DNA of 64,000 bases from Chitinophagales bacterium. GTDB lineage: Bacteria > Bacteroidota > Bacteroidia > Chitinophagales > BACL12. The DNA is taken from positions 496,001-560,000 of the forward strand of contig JACJXO010000002.1 of the NCBI GenBank assembly GCA_020636645.1, given 5' to 3'. Shown piece after piece: positions 24,557-33,016 of the stretch. Numbering within the stretch: position 1 is the first letter of the stretch; every line of letters begins with the position of its first letter. The translations under genes were made by a program, and so were the position numbers. Under the pieces are notes generated by a model, which saw only the letters and a program-made list of their open reading frames with translations, was not told the DNA's origin and made no database searches.

Positions 24557-25660
24557 TCAGGAAGGCATCAGCAGGACATAATTGGTACTCCTGCCGCCCT
24601 CTCCGGTGTCTGACAACACACCTTTGTCAACCAGGTCCTGAATGTCTCTGAGTGCGGTGTCTCTGTGCACACCGGTAATTTTTGCCCATTTGGAAGAATT
24701 CAGTTTCCCTTTAAAATCGCCCTGGAGTACATTGATCATCTTCCGCTGCCGGTCATTGAAAGGCGTTTCCTGATGCATTTCCCAGAACCTGGCCTTTGCC
24801 AATACTGCAGACAAGGTTTCATTGGTTGCCTCCAGCGCTTCTGTCAGACATTCCAGGTACCAAACCAACCACTGGCTTACATCCAGACTTCCCTTTTGTG
24901 TGGATTCCAGCATGTCGTAATAGCCTTTTCTGTTTCTCATGATCTGAGAAGACATGCTGTAAAACCTCTGACTGGTTTTGTCTGCCCTTGCCAGCTGACA
25001 ATCTCCAATGGCCCTGGCTATTCTTCCGTTTCCATCGTCGAAGGGATGGATGCTCACAAACCACAGATGCGCCAGACCCGATTTGAGTACCGGTTCCATA
25101 TTATCCTCTGTATTGAACCAATCCATGAACCTGTTCATCTCCTCTTCCAGACGTGCCGCTTCCGGTGCCTGGTAATGGACCCGTTCTCTGCCCATAGGAC
25201 CGGAAACAACCTGCATCGGACCACTCTCATCTTTCCTCCAGTCACCAACGGTTATTTTATACATCCCGTTTCTGCCGGTCGGGAACAGTGCAGCATGCCA
25301 TCTGCATAAACGGTCTTTCGACAAAGGATCCATATAGTTCTGCGTGGCATCCAGCATCATGTCAACCACTCCATCTACGTCTCTGCTTGCTTCAGGCAAT
25401 CCGGAAATGTCCATTCCCAGCCTTTTTGCCACAGATGACCTGACCTCATCGGGATTCAATATCTCCCCTTCGATCTCACTTGATCTGATAACATCAGATG
25501 TGAGTGTTTCCAGCACCGCTTCCGATCTCAGGTCAAATCCTATACTTTCCATTCTGCCTGTCAACCTTCCCTGCAGGTGGCGCACCTGGCTTACCAAAGG
25601 AAGCAGGGTCTCATGATCCCAGGTAAATGCCGGCCAATCTTTCTTTTGATGAAAATACAT
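24557..25660 (-). CDS. Fic family AMPylator (class II, DUF4172) with C-terminal winged helix
   Basis: A 367-residue Fic protein. N-terminal residues 1-90 match DUF4172 and include the inhibitory helix motif SSEIEG (60-65), the class II (S/T)xxxE(G/N) arrangement. The catalytic Fic motif HPFDDGNGR spans 205-213, with the flap region near VHYQAPEA. A winged helix-turn-helix forms the C-terminus (about 310-367, KWAKITGVHRDTALRDIQDLVDKGVLS). It would transfer AMP to a Tyr, Ser or Thr of a target protein; the target is unknown. Base composition resembles the host and not the AT-rich island. The gene is flanked by direct repeats of porin 3' sequence, and its stop codon lies at the repeat junction. 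Confidence 0.92.
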   Translation of the reverse strand: MYFHQKKDWPAFTWDHETLLPLVSQVRHLQGRLTGRMESIGFDLRSEAVLETLTSDVIRSSEIEGEILNPDEVRSSVAKRLGMDISGLPEASRDVDGVVDMMLDATQNYMDPLSKDRLCRWHAALFPTGRNGMYKITVGDWRKDESGPMQVVSGPMGRERVHYQAPEAARLEEEMNRFMDWFNTEDNMEPVLKSGLAHLWFVSIHPFDDGNGRIARAIGDCQLARADKTSQRFYSMSSQIMRNRKGYYDMLESTQKGSLDVSQWLVWYLECLTEALEATNETLSAVLAKARFWEMHQETPFNDRQRKMINVLQGDFKGKLNSSKWAKITGVHRDTALRDIQDLVDKGVLSDTGEGGRSTNYVLLMPS

Positions 25661-25670
25661 ACTGCTAGAC

Positions 25671-25682
25671 TATTTGCCGTAT
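25671..25682 (+). repeat. TATTTGCCGTAT direct repeat, copy A (fic upstream region)
   Basis: Exact 12-base match to 25758-25769, lying 11 bases upstream of the fic ATG. It could be an operator for the wHTH of the Fic protein. Confidence 0.45.
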
Positions 25683-25757
25683 AATATACTGCGAATATAC
25701 TAAAATATTGCCGGATTACATTACATTCTACGTATAAAATACGGTATTTATTCTGAA

Positions 25758-25769
25758 TATTTGCCGTAT
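25758..25769 (+). repeat. TATTTGCCGTAT direct repeat, copy B
   Basis: Second exact copy, 87 bases from copy A. Its CCGTAT end is paired with an inverted ATACGG at 25739-25744, so this copy also has partial dyad symmetry. Confidence 0.45.
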
Positions 25770-25817
25770 GTAGGTCTTATCGCCGTTTTTATCCATGAAA
25801 AGGCGAAATCCAGGAAA

Positions 25818-26981
25818 CTACTTAACCCTCCAATTCCACTTCACATCCACAAACACACTCGTGCTGGCTACCTGGTAGGTGTCCAGAACCTCGCCGGCGT
25901 AGAGCTGGAGGATGGCGGAGGCGACGAGGTTGTCGCCGAGGGAGTAGGCCAGGGTGGGAAATACGATGAGGCTGTTGTGCTCCGGTTCCCAGAGGATGGC
26001 CGCATTGGCGTTCAGGAGGGGATTGAAGGCATAACTGGCCATGACCATGACCGTATGCTCGAAGGGCATGAGCTGGCGGGCATCTGAGGTGTAGATAAAA
26101 GTGCCCGCCGAGAGTGGGGCATCCGTCACTTTGTTGTACAGCCAGCCCACCTGGGCGAAGATGCCGTTGGAGAAGATGTAATCGAAGCCGGTGGTGAGAG
26201 ATATCCGGCCGCTGGTATCAGTAAAACTGTCGTAGGGACGAAACCAGGAGAGCTCACCCTTCCAGCCGGCGTTACCCAGGTTGCCGGCAAAACCCAGACC
26301 TGCTGCTATGTTGTCTTTGTACAAACCGCCCAGCAACTGGATGTCGTAGGTCTTCAGGTGGAAGCCATAGCGCAGGGCTGCTACGTCGTCGTTGGCCAGC
26401 TTACCGGGTGCCACGGCGAGTTCCAGCTTGCGGCTGTTGCCTAGGTTATATTGGACCCTCACAGCATCAGAGCCGGGGCGCTCTACATAGTCGAAGTCGA
26501 GGAAGTTGAAGCTGTTGAACCAGTCGTTCGGGTTCCAGACGGTGTGTACTCCCCAGTTGATGCGCTGCCGGCCAAGTGTCACCTCCCACTTGCCGCCGTA
26601 CCAGTCCACCTGTGCACGATCGAAAGTGGAGTTGCCGATGAGTTCATCCTCTTCCAGCCAGTTGAAGGTGAGGTCCACCAGTCCTTTGTCGGTCTCGAGC
26701 AGATCTGCATAACCGGGAATGAGGGAAATGTAATCGCCGGTGAAGAGGCGGTTGCGCATTTCCAGTCTGACGGTCGTCTGCTCACAGATCTCCAGCTTCT
26801 GGTTGATGCGGTTGTGGATGATGTATAGTCCGTAGGTGTCGTCGGCAATGTGATCAAAGGTGAGGGAGGGTAAGGCTTTGAGGTAACCGGAGAGGTGGTA
26901 GCGCAGCAGCGGCAGACTGTCTGTCTGCGAGTGAACAGTTTGGGTGAGGAGGAGGAGTGATATGAGGGTGATGTGTTTCAA
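25818..26981 (-). CDS. Outer-membrane beta-barrel (porin-like) of the TetR/ABC export operon
   Basis: A 387-residue protein with signal peptide MKHITLISLLLLTQTVHSQ and many amphipathic beta strands ending in an aromatic-containing final strand (FVDVKWNWRVK), as expected for an outer-membrane barrel. GRQRINWGVHTVWNPNDWFNS resembles DUF1302-type or alginate-export-type porins. The only in-frame start giving the signal peptide is TTG at 26981; an in-frame stop lies just upstream, so the start codon is unusual. It follows the ABC ATPase gene by 164 bases containing a REP palindrome. Its 3' end is duplicated at 24450. It is likely the outer-membrane component of the export system. Confidence 0.78.
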   Translation of the reverse strand: MKHITLISLLLLTQTVHSQTDSLPLLRYHLSGYLKALPSLTFDHIADDTYGLYIIHNRINQKLEICEQTTVRLEMRNRLFTGDYISLIPGYADLLETDKGLVDLTFNWLEEDELIGNSTFDRAQVDWYGGKWEVTLGRQRINWGVHTVWNPNDWFNSFNFLDFDYVERPGSDAVRVQYNLGNSRKLELAVAPGKLANDDVAALRYGFHLKTYDIQLLGGLYKDNIAAGLGFAGNLGNAGWKGELSWFRPYDSFTDTSGRISLTTGFDYIFSNGIFAQVGWLYNKVTDAPLSAGTFIYTSDARQLMPFEHTVMVMASYAFNPLLNANAAILWEPEHNSLIVFPTLAYSLGDNLVASAILQLYAGEVLDTYQVASTSVFVDVKWNWRVK

Positions 26982-27022
26982 TTTATAGGATCATGTTCAT
27001 TCTTCTATCAAGGAGATTCCGG

Positions 27023-27040
27023 TCCCGATAGCCATCGGGA
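27023..27040. repeat. REP-like palindrome, copy 2 (TCCCGATAGCCATCGGGA)
   Basis: Intergenic copy of the CCCGATAGCTATCGGG family between the ABC ATPase and porin genes. It could form a hairpin that attenuates or protects the operon mRNA. Confidence 0.7.
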
Positions 27041-27145
27041 CAAGCGGGGGGACGGTGCTTCGTTGTGGCTGTGGTTCAGGTTTTGCCTTTGTGTCCTTTG
27101 CGTATCCATTGCGTCTTTGCGTTAAAACCTTCATCGGCTAATAGG

Positions 27146-27853
27146 CTAATCAACCATCGGCTCATTAACCATCTCGTCTTTCTCTATCTCTCCATCCACC
27201 AACGTCACCACTCTCCTTGCCCGCTGGATGACCCGCGGGTCGTGTGTGGAGAAAACGAAGGTCATGCCTTCTTCCTTGTTGAGTTTTTCCATGATGTCGA
27301 GCAGGTTGGCGGCGGTGGTACTGTCGAGGTTCGCGGTGGGTTCATCGGCCAGGACGAATTTCGGTTTGCTGGCCAGCGCCCTTGCCACGGCCACCCGCTG
27401 TTGCTGTCCGCCACTCAGCTCGCTGGGTCGGGAACTCCCCTTCCCCTGCAGGCCCACTTCCTCCAGCAATTGCTGCACCCGCTGCTTCCTTTCATCCTTG
27501 TCCGTTCCCTGCAGCAGCATGATGAACTCGATGTTCTCTTCTGCTGTGAGCACTGGTATCAGGTTGTAGGCCTGGAAGACGAAACCGATGTTCCGCAAGC
27601 GGAAATCAATGAGCTTGTTCTCCTTCATGCCGGTGATATCGGTACCGTCTATCACCACCTTCCCTTTGGTGGGTTCATCCAGTCCGCCGATCATGTTCAG
27701 CAAGGTGGTCTTTCCCGAACCGGAGGGACCTACCAGGGCTATGAACTCGCCGGCTTCGATATGTAAGTGCACATCTTTGACAGCTTCCACCGGCACAGGG
27801 CCTTCGGTATAGGTCTTGCTGAGTTCGTGTGCATCAATGACTGTTCTGGCCAT
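27146..27853 (-). CDS. ABC transporter ATP-binding protein (LolD/MacB type)
   Basis: A 235-residue ATPase of the MacB/LolD/FtsE group. It has Walker A GPSGSGKTT near residue 40, Q-loop, signature LSGGQQQRVAVARAL, Walker B FVLADEPTANLD and the switch histidine in FSTHDPRV. It should power the two FtsX-type permeases encoded immediately upstream (3-base gap). Such systems are mechanotransmission machines that extract or export lipoproteins, lipids or small molecules through the periplasm instead of importing substrates. Confidence 0.95.
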   Translation of the reverse strand: MARTVIDAHELSKTYTEGPVPVEAVKDVHLHIEAGEFIALVGPSGSGKTTLLNMIGGLDEPTKGKVVIDGTDITGMKENKLIDFRLRNIGFVFQAYNLIPVLTAEENIEFIMLLQGTDKDERKQRVQQLLEEVGLQGKGSSRPSELSGGQQQRVAVARALASKPKFVLADEPTANLDSTTAANLLDIMEKLNKEEGMTFVFSTHDPRVIQRARRVVTLVDGEIEKDEMVNEPMVD

Positions 27854-27856
27854 AAC

Positions 27857-29071
27857 TTATATTTTTCTGATCGCTTCCACAGGTTTGAGTTTCAATGCCC
27901 GCATGGCCGGGAAAACGGAGGCGATCAGCGCCGCTGCCACGACCATGATGAGTATGCTGAAATAGGAGGACATGCCGAGCTCCGGATACACTATGGAGGC
28001 ATACCCGAACTCTTCCAGTCCTTTTGAATACATGCTGAGATCGATGCCACTGCTGTGCGTGAGCTGCACCGTGCACCAGGCCAGCAGCAAGCCCAACGGT
28101 CCGCCCACGAGTGCGATAAAGACCGTTTCGAGCAGGATCATGATGAACACTTTCGTCTTGTTCAATCCGACCGACATCAGCACGCCCAGTTCTTTCGTTC
28201 GTTCGAGAATGGCCATCAGCATGGTGTTGATGATGCCGAACAACAGGGCGAGCAGGATGATGCCGATGATGATGAACATGTACTGGTTGAAGGACTCGAC
28301 AATGAGCCGCAACTCGGGCGAGAGTTCCTTCCAGCTCTCCACGTCATCGGCCGGGAAGTCCTGCTTCCACTGGTCGGTCACCGCATCCACCTGCTGGTCA
28401 TCGGCTAACAGGACAGCTATCTCATGAATGCCATTCCCCGTTCCCAGCAGTGCAGACAGATCGGTTTGCTGCATGTAGATCATCCCCTCTTCCAGCCTGG
28501 AATTCCTGGTCTTGAAAATGCCGCTCACCCGAAGGGCTACAGATACAATTTCGCCCTGTTCATCCTGGAAGGTGCAGACGATCTTCTTGCGTACATCGAG
28601 GTGCAGTTTTTCAGCGAGCTTGTTACCCACGACGACCTCGTTCTTCTTGCCGGTGAAATAATCGCCGGCAATGAGTTTCTCTTTTAATCCTGTCAGTGCA
28701 TCCTCCTGTTCGGGTACGATACCATAGAGTGTTACACCGGTACTTTTACTCGCACTGGCTGCCATCGCCATGCAGACCACCCGCTCGCTGTATGCTTTCA
28801 CTTCCTTGTCCTGTTGCAGATCAGCCACCACCTGATCGCCATCGGCAATGGTATATTTCGCTTCAAAATTTTCTCTGAAGTCGGGATGGTGGAACTGAAT
28901 ATGTGAGAGGTTCTGCTGAATGGTATCATCCACCTGCTGCTTGCTCATGCCCCAGTAGAAGGCCATGATGAAAGCGCCGGCCCACATACCAAGTACGATA
29001 CTCAGGATGAGCACCAGGCTGCGGGTCCTGTTCCGCCAGATGTTTCGCCAGGCTATTTTGAGTATCATCAT
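27857..29071 (-). CDS. FtsX/MacB-type ABC permease, second of a pair
   Basis: A 404-residue permease. One N-terminal membrane helix (about 17-40) is followed by a large periplasmic MacB-PCD-like domain, then three C-terminal helices with the FtsX pattern (LLALLFGIINTMLMAILERTKELGVLMSVGLNKTKVF, about 275-310). Adjacent Met codons make the exact start uncertain by one codon. It begins one base after the preceding permease ends and shares the opening pattern LAWRN(I/L)WRNR with it, which marks the two as paralogous halves of a LolCE-like heterodimer. Confidence 0.93.
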   Translation of the reverse strand: MMILKIAWRNIWRNRTRSLVLILSIVLGMWAGAFIMAFYWGMSKQQVDDTIQQNLSHIQFHHPDFRENFEAKYTIADGDQVVADLQQDKEVKAYSERVVCMAMAASASKSTGVTLYGIVPEQEDALTGLKEKLIAGDYFTGKKNEVVVGNKLAEKLHLDVRKKIVCTFQDEQGEIVSVALRVSGIFKTRNSRLEEGMIYMQQTDLSALLGTGNGIHEIAVLLADDQQVDAVTDQWKQDFPADDVESWKELSPELRLIVESFNQYMFIIIGIILLALLFGIINTMLMAILERTKELGVLMSVGLNKTKVFIMILLETVFIALVGGPLGLLLAWCTVQLTHSSGIDLSMYSKGLEEFGYASIVYPELGMSSYFSILIMVVAAALIASVFPAMRALKLKPVEAIRKI

Positions 29072-29072
29072 A

Positions 29073-30293
29073 TCAACTTCTTAAGGCTTTCATGACAGAG
29101 AATCGGAGGAGTTTGATGATCGGGTACAGACTCACCAATAATGCGATCAGTCCGACCGTCTTGATCTGTGAGAGGAACACATTCGGCGTGATGAGCACCG
29201 GCATGACGGGTTCAAATCCGTAGCTGGCATAGACATCAGCGATCTCGCCTGTCAGCCGGATGGGATGTGCATCGAGGTAGTGGAGGATGGGGAGGCTGGC
29301 GGCAGTTCCGAGTATGATACCGATGGCCGATAATAATAATATCTCCAAAAATACCATACGTGACAGTTGCTTCTTGCCCGTGCCGATGGATACCATGATG
29401 CCGAATTCGTGTTGTCTTTCGGTCAGCATCATCAGCACGGTGCTGAAGAGTCCGAAACCGATCACCATATACAGGATGTAGATCATGATGCGGTTGCCGG
29501 CCTGGTCGCCCTGCATGGTCTGCAACAACTCCGGCATCATTTCGGTCCAGTCCATCACGTGATAGGAAGTGGTGTCTATGCTTGCCTGTACCGCTTTGAG
29601 CTCTTTCTGAAGATCCATACCCGGTGCCGACATCAACGCAATGCTGGTGACCATCCCCTCCATGGAGAGGTAGCGCTGCATCTCGTTCAGTGGCAGATAG
29701 ACCAGACTTTTGCTCAGCTCCGGACTGCCCATGTCGATGATGGCTGCGATGGGATACTTGCCATAGGCTGATGCGGCGTGATAGCCTTGTCCAAGTAAAA
29801 GCAAGGTATCGCCCACTGACAGAGAAAGCTTTGTGGCAAGTCCTTCACCGATGGCAGCGGTCTGGTCATTCGCAGCAAATAGTTTTCCTGTTCTGGTTCT
29901 GGTCTGCAGGTTGTTGACCGCATCTTCCCTGACGGGATCGATGCCCATGAGCATGACAGGAGAGGATACCTCGCCGGTGGATGCCAGCGCAAAACTTTCG
30001 ATGCGGGGCATGACACCTGTGATGCCTTTGGTATGATCGAGTTTGTCGATGAGTGCTTCATCCACCGGAATAGCCAGATCCAGATCTTTTTCTTCCCAGT
30101 AGCCATTGCCATGCACCTGCAGGTAACCGGTTGTGAAACCTGCCATGTTGCGGATCATATTGCCATAGACCCCTTCCAGCAGGGCAAACATGACGATGGC
30201 CAGCAGCACGGCGAAGAAGAGCGAACCCACCGTAATGAAGGTGCGCCTTCTGTTGCGCCAGAGATTTCGCCAAGCCAGTTTGAGGTAGATCAT
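29073..30293 (-). CDS. FtsX/MacB-type ABC permease, first of a pair
   Basis: A 406-residue permease with the same layout as its downstream neighbour: an N-terminal helix after LKLAWRNLWRNRRRT, a periplasmic domain (about 45-270), and three C-terminal helices (GFGLFSTVLMMLTERQHEFGIMVSIGTGKKQL). The start codon overlaps the stop of the LolA-like gene by four bases (ATGA), indicating coupling. Together with the neighbouring permease and ATPase it forms a complete LolCDE-like complex. Confidence 0.93.
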   Translation of the reverse strand: MIYLKLAWRNLWRNRRRTFITVGSLFFAVLLAIVMFALLEGVYGNMIRNMAGFTTGYLQVHGNGYWEEKDLDLAIPVDEALIDKLDHTKGITGVMPRIESFALASTGEVSSPVMLMGIDPVREDAVNNLQTRTRTGKLFAANDQTAAIGEGLATKLSLSVGDTLLLLGQGYHAASAYGKYPIAAIIDMGSPELSKSLVYLPLNEMQRYLSMEGMVTSIALMSAPGMDLQKELKAVQASIDTTSYHVMDWTEMMPELLQTMQGDQAGNRIMIYILYMVIGFGLFSTVLMMLTERQHEFGIMVSIGTGKKQLSRMVFLEILLLSAIGIILGTAASLPILHYLDAHPIRLTGEIADVYASYGFEPVMPVLITPNVFLSQIKTVGLIALLVSLYPIIKLLRFSVMKALRS

Positions 30294-31030
30294 TTCAGTC
30301 GCTTCATATAGTCCACAGTAAATACTTCCTGGTCGATGGCCACATCAAACTGAATGTTGTTGTAGATCATGACCGTCTTGTTGCCGGGTTCATCGGCTGG
30401 GATCATCTCCATTCTGGAAGGGATCATACGTCCGCCCAGATTTTTGATGTCATAGGCCAGCATGCTGTTGACCAGGTAGCCGTCCTCATCGTAGTTCTCG
30501 ACTTTGAGTTGCAGGTAATCTTTCTTGTCTATCCACACCTTCACCTTTCCCCACACCACAGCTGCATCCGGTTTGGGCGTCATCTCCACGATCCAGCAGC
30601 TGCGGCCTGCGATGGTTTCTTCGCCCACGAACTTGTGGGTATAGTCATTCACCACAGAAAATTCCTTGACCAGGTCATCGTTGGTAAAGTCGGTACCCAT
30701 CCAGCTTTGCGACATCATGCTAGGTGGCATCTTGATGGTGCGTTCGATAGCCGGTACCCAGTTCCACACTTCTTTATCCCGCTTCAGAAAAACGGTGCCT
30801 GCATCTTTTGCCGGTGCGGTGATAAGTACAGCCGATTGTTCGGTACCGCGACTCCAGGTCTTCATCTTCATCTCACGACTCCAGGAGGGGCGAACGATCT
30901 GTATGGTCATGTCGGCGATGGATGATTTGCCCCGCATCACCTGATCGGCTTTGGCCACTACTTCGGTTGCGGATTGTGCCTGCAGCAGCATTGGCATGCA
31001 GACCGCCAGGGCCATGATCCAGTTTCTCAT
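30290..31030 (-). CDS. LolA-like outer-membrane lipoprotein-sorting protein
   Basis: A 246-residue periplasmic protein with a signal peptide (MRNWIMALAVCMPMLLQAQS) and the LolA/LolB-like half-barrel pattern: VVAKADQVMRGKSSIADMTIQIV, WNWVPAIERTIKMPPSMMSQSWMGTDFTNDDLVKE, and KVKVWIDKKDYLQLKVE. Proteins of this family accompany LolCDE-like ABC systems and are thought to carry lipophilic cargo across the periplasm. It is the second gene of the operon, overlapping both the TetR gene upstream and the permease downstream by four bases. Confidence 0.9.
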   Translation of the reverse strand: MRNWIMALAVCMPMLLQAQSATEVVAKADQVMRGKSSIADMTIQIVRPSWSREMKMKTWSRGTEQSAVLITAPAKDAGTVFLKRDKEVWNWVPAIERTIKMPPSMMSQSWMGTDFTNDDLVKEFSVVNDYTHKFVGEETIAGRSCWIVEMTPKPDAAVVWGKVKVWIDKKDYLQLKVENYDEDGYLVNSMLAYDIKNLGGRMIPSRMEMIPADEPGNKTVMIYNNIQFDVAIDQEVFTVDYMKRLK

Positions 31031-31605
31031 AAATTATATTTTTTATATATGTATTGCTCTATCCTTTTGATGGGCATTCGTTCACCCAGCATCATATAGT
31101 CCAGTGGGATGCCATCGAACAGGATACCCAGCATCCAGGCTTCCATTTCAGGGTCTTCGTATCCGAGTTCCTCCAGGATGCGGACCAGTCGCCCCAGGTA
31201 GTGCTCTGCTTTCCGTTCGATGATCTCGTTGATGAAAGTGAACTGCCCCATCTCCAGCGCAAGCGGAATAAGCATGCGACTGATATGTGCCTGCTGCTGC
31301 AGGAAGGCGAACATCTGTTCGATCATATGGCGGAGCTCTTTTCGCGGATCTCCTTCCGCACGGCTCTCTTCCATGATCTGATCGCCGATGGCGAACATAT
31401 AATCGATGATGCCTCTAAGAATGTCTTCCTTGGTCTCGAAATAATTGTAGATCAGACCTTTCGAAATGCCTGCTGTCCTGGCGATATCGGCCACGCTGGT
31501 GCGGTGGAAGGACTGTTTGCTGAACAGCTCCATCGCCGCCAGGACGATCTTTTCCCGGCTTTTTTCCCTGATCTGCTCGTTCTGTATGGCTGTTCTCGGT
31601 GACAT
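31027..31605 (-). CDS. TetR/AcrR family regulator of the export operon
   Basis: A 192-residue regulator. The N-terminal helix-turn-helix is complete (KIVLAAMELFSKQSFHRTSVADIARTAGISKGLIYNYFETKEDIL, residues 19-63), followed by a helical ligand-binding domain. It is the first gene of the operon it presumably controls. A 20-bp dyad operator lies directly upstream and overlaps the promoter, which implies autorepression relieved by a ligand that the transporter may export. The stop codon overlaps the start of the LolA-like gene. Confidence 0.94.
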   Translation of the reverse strand: MSPRTAIQNEQIREKSREKIVLAAMELFSKQSFHRTSVADIARTAGISKGLIYNYFETKEDILRGIIDYMFAIGDQIMEESRAEGDPRKELRHMIEQMFAFLQQQAHISRMLIPLALEMGQFTFINEIIERKAEHYLGRLVRILEELGYEDPEMEAWMLGILFDGIPLDYMMLGERMPIKRIEQYIYKKYNL

Positions 31606-31608
31606 ATA

Positions 31609-31628
31609 TTGACTGAACGGTCAGTCAA
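31609..31628. promoter_or_regulatory. TetR operator TTGACTGAACGGTCAGTCAA
   Basis: Inverted repeat with perfect 8-bp arms around a 4-base centre, starting four bases upstream of the TetR ATG and overlapping the -7 box. This is the usual TetR/AcrR operator form (TGACTGA...TCAGTCA). Confidence 0.82.
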
Positions 31629-31633
31629 AAGTA
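31626..31633 (-). promoter_or_regulatory. -7 box TACTTTTG of the TetR/export operon
   Basis: Exact TAnnTTTG on the minus strand. A TTG at 31656-31654 provides the -33 element with a 20-base spacer. The predicted transcript start falls inside the TetR operator. Confidence 0.68.
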
Positions 31634-31749
31634 TTGCGGGTTTCCGACTCTGCCAAATATTTTTCGGGTATTAAAAGACTTTAACTGATCGCTGCTTACA
31701 GAAATACAACCAAAACGGCAGTATCCTGTTTCCTTTCAAATCACCCAAC

Positions 31750-32064
31750 ATGAGATCAGTACTATTCTCTCTCGCATTGCTGGCAGGTGTCATCGTTGCC
31801 CCGAATGCAGTGCATGCTCAAGACAGCAAGTCCGTTTCGCTGACCCTGCACAACGGTTCAGCGGTGTCCATTCCGCTGAAGATCGAAAAGGTCATGAACC
31901 CCAACCTGTCGCCGTTCAGCAACAGTGCCGTGACCGTAGCAGAGGGGACCCGCATCTGGTATCGGAAAGAAAATAAGTGGGTTGACTTTCTCGTGGTCAC
32001 TGCAGATCTCAATGGCACCGTTGTAGAAGTGGATGAGCTGCTGAAGGAGAAGGGACTGAAATGA
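31750..32064 (+). CDS. Small exported protein (104 aa), function unknown
   Basis: A 104-residue protein with signal peptide MRSVLFSLALLAGVIVAPNAVHA, so the mature chain is about 80 residues. It appears to be a single small beta domain: VSLTLHNGSAVSIPLKIEKVMNPNLSPFSNSAVTVAEGTRIWYR, then WVDFLVVTADLNGTVVEVDELL. I do not recognise the family. It is divergent from the TetR operon. No clear promoter box is seen. Confidence 0.75.
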   Translation: MRSVLFSLALLAGVIVAPNAVHAQDSKSVSLTLHNGSAVSIPLKIEKVMNPNLSPFSNSAVTVAEGTRIWYRKENKWVDFLVVTADLNGTVVEVDELLKEKGLK

Positions 32065-32118
32065 CCTTTGTCTGACCGTCTGGTAACCTGCATAGCTTTT
32101 GCCTGTCAGATTCCTGCT

Positions 32119-32126
32119 TAATTTTG
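32119..32126 (+). promoter_or_regulatory. -7 box TAATTTTG for the outer-membrane barrel gene
   Basis: Exact TAnnTTTG, 14 bases upstream of the ATG at 32141. A TTG at 32099-32101 gives a -33 element with a 17-base spacer. Confidence 0.6.
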
Positions 32127-32140
32127 TGTAAACACGAACT

Positions 32141-32815
32141 ATGAAAAGGATACTGGCAGGCATTTTTATGTTAACGGTCATCAGCACACAAGCGCAGACC
32201 GAACCCGCGACCAAGAACTTCAAATACGATTTCTTCAGTCCTGTGGCAGGATGCTTTGGTTTCGACCTGGAGACCTGGTACCGCAACAGCGTGACCATGG
32301 AGTACAAGGCCGGGCTGATAGGTTTGAAGCTGGGCGATTATTTCGGCAATGAGCAGTTCATCGGAGGATATTTCTCTATCGGACCTAAATTCTATTTCCA
32401 GCTGGATAAAATGGAAGGCATTGACAACTACAGTGATTTCTCAGGATTCTATATGAAACCGGAGATACTGCTTAATTACTTCAGTTTCACCGACACCTAT
32501 ACGCAGTATGAATGGTGGTTTGACGATTTTGGCAACTACTACGAAAACCTGACCGATTATGAAGTAAAAGGTTCTGACATGTCTGTATCTCTGATGATGG
32601 GGCTGGGAAGACAGTGGACCTTCAGAGACATCGTCACACTCGACCTTTGGTTTGCACTGGGTTATGGCGGCAACTGGGTGAATGCTGATACCGACAATCT
32701 GCCGGAAGAAAATTATTACAACCCTGATCAGTCCTTCAAATACAGCTATGTGCGTTTTGGCGATTCGCCGATGATCTTTGACGGTGGACTGAGCGTGGGG
32801 ATTCTTTTGAAATAA
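32141..32815 (+). CDS. Outer-membrane beta-barrel protein (DUF3575-like)
   Basis: A 224-residue exported protein (signal MKRILAGIFMLTVISTQAQ) rich in amphipathic strands and aromatic residues, with the pattern of a small eight- to ten-stranded barrel: VTMEYKAGLIGLKLGDYF, GGYFSIGPKFYF, MKPEILLNYFSF, MSVSLMMGLGRQWTF, VTLDLWFALGYGGNW and a final strand GGLSVGILLK. It resembles DUF3575/OmpW-like barrels of Bacteroidota; family naming is tentative. It has its own promoter and is followed by a repeat-filled intergenic region. Confidence 0.78.
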   Translation: MKRILAGIFMLTVISTQAQTEPATKNFKYDFFSPVAGCFGFDLETWYRNSVTMEYKAGLIGLKLGDYFGNEQFIGGYFSIGPKFYFQLDKMEGIDNYSDFSGFYMKPEILLNYFSFTDTYTQYEWWFDDFGNYYENLTDYEVKGSDMSVSLMMGLGRQWTFRDIVTLDLWFALGYGGNWVNADTDNLPEENYYNPDQSFKYSYVRFGDSPMIFDGGLSVGILLK

Positions 32816-32842
32816 TTCGGAAGGCGATGGACGGTCCCTCCC

Positions 32843-32860
32843 TACCGATGGCTATCGGGA
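32843..32860. repeat. REP-like palindrome, copy 3 (TACCGATGGCTATCGGGA)
   Basis: Intergenic member of the CCCGATAGCTATCGGG family, 28 bases after the barrel gene. Confidence 0.6.
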
Positions 32861-33016
32861 ACCATAGGGACGGAATTACTTATGACGATCCGCTTTTTAC
32901 ATTCAACTCCCTCTGGTCAGCGGTGAACCTTACTTTCAGCAAGGAGTGAGAGGTGAATGGATCTGTTTCATTACGATTAACCCCTTAACCCTTTTTCACC
33001 TTTTACTCTTAAACAA

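Noticed and set aside
17900..25922. Prophage or integrative element
   Set aside because: No integrase, structural phage gene, relaxase or attachment site is visible; only defence-type genes and a duplicated porin tail.
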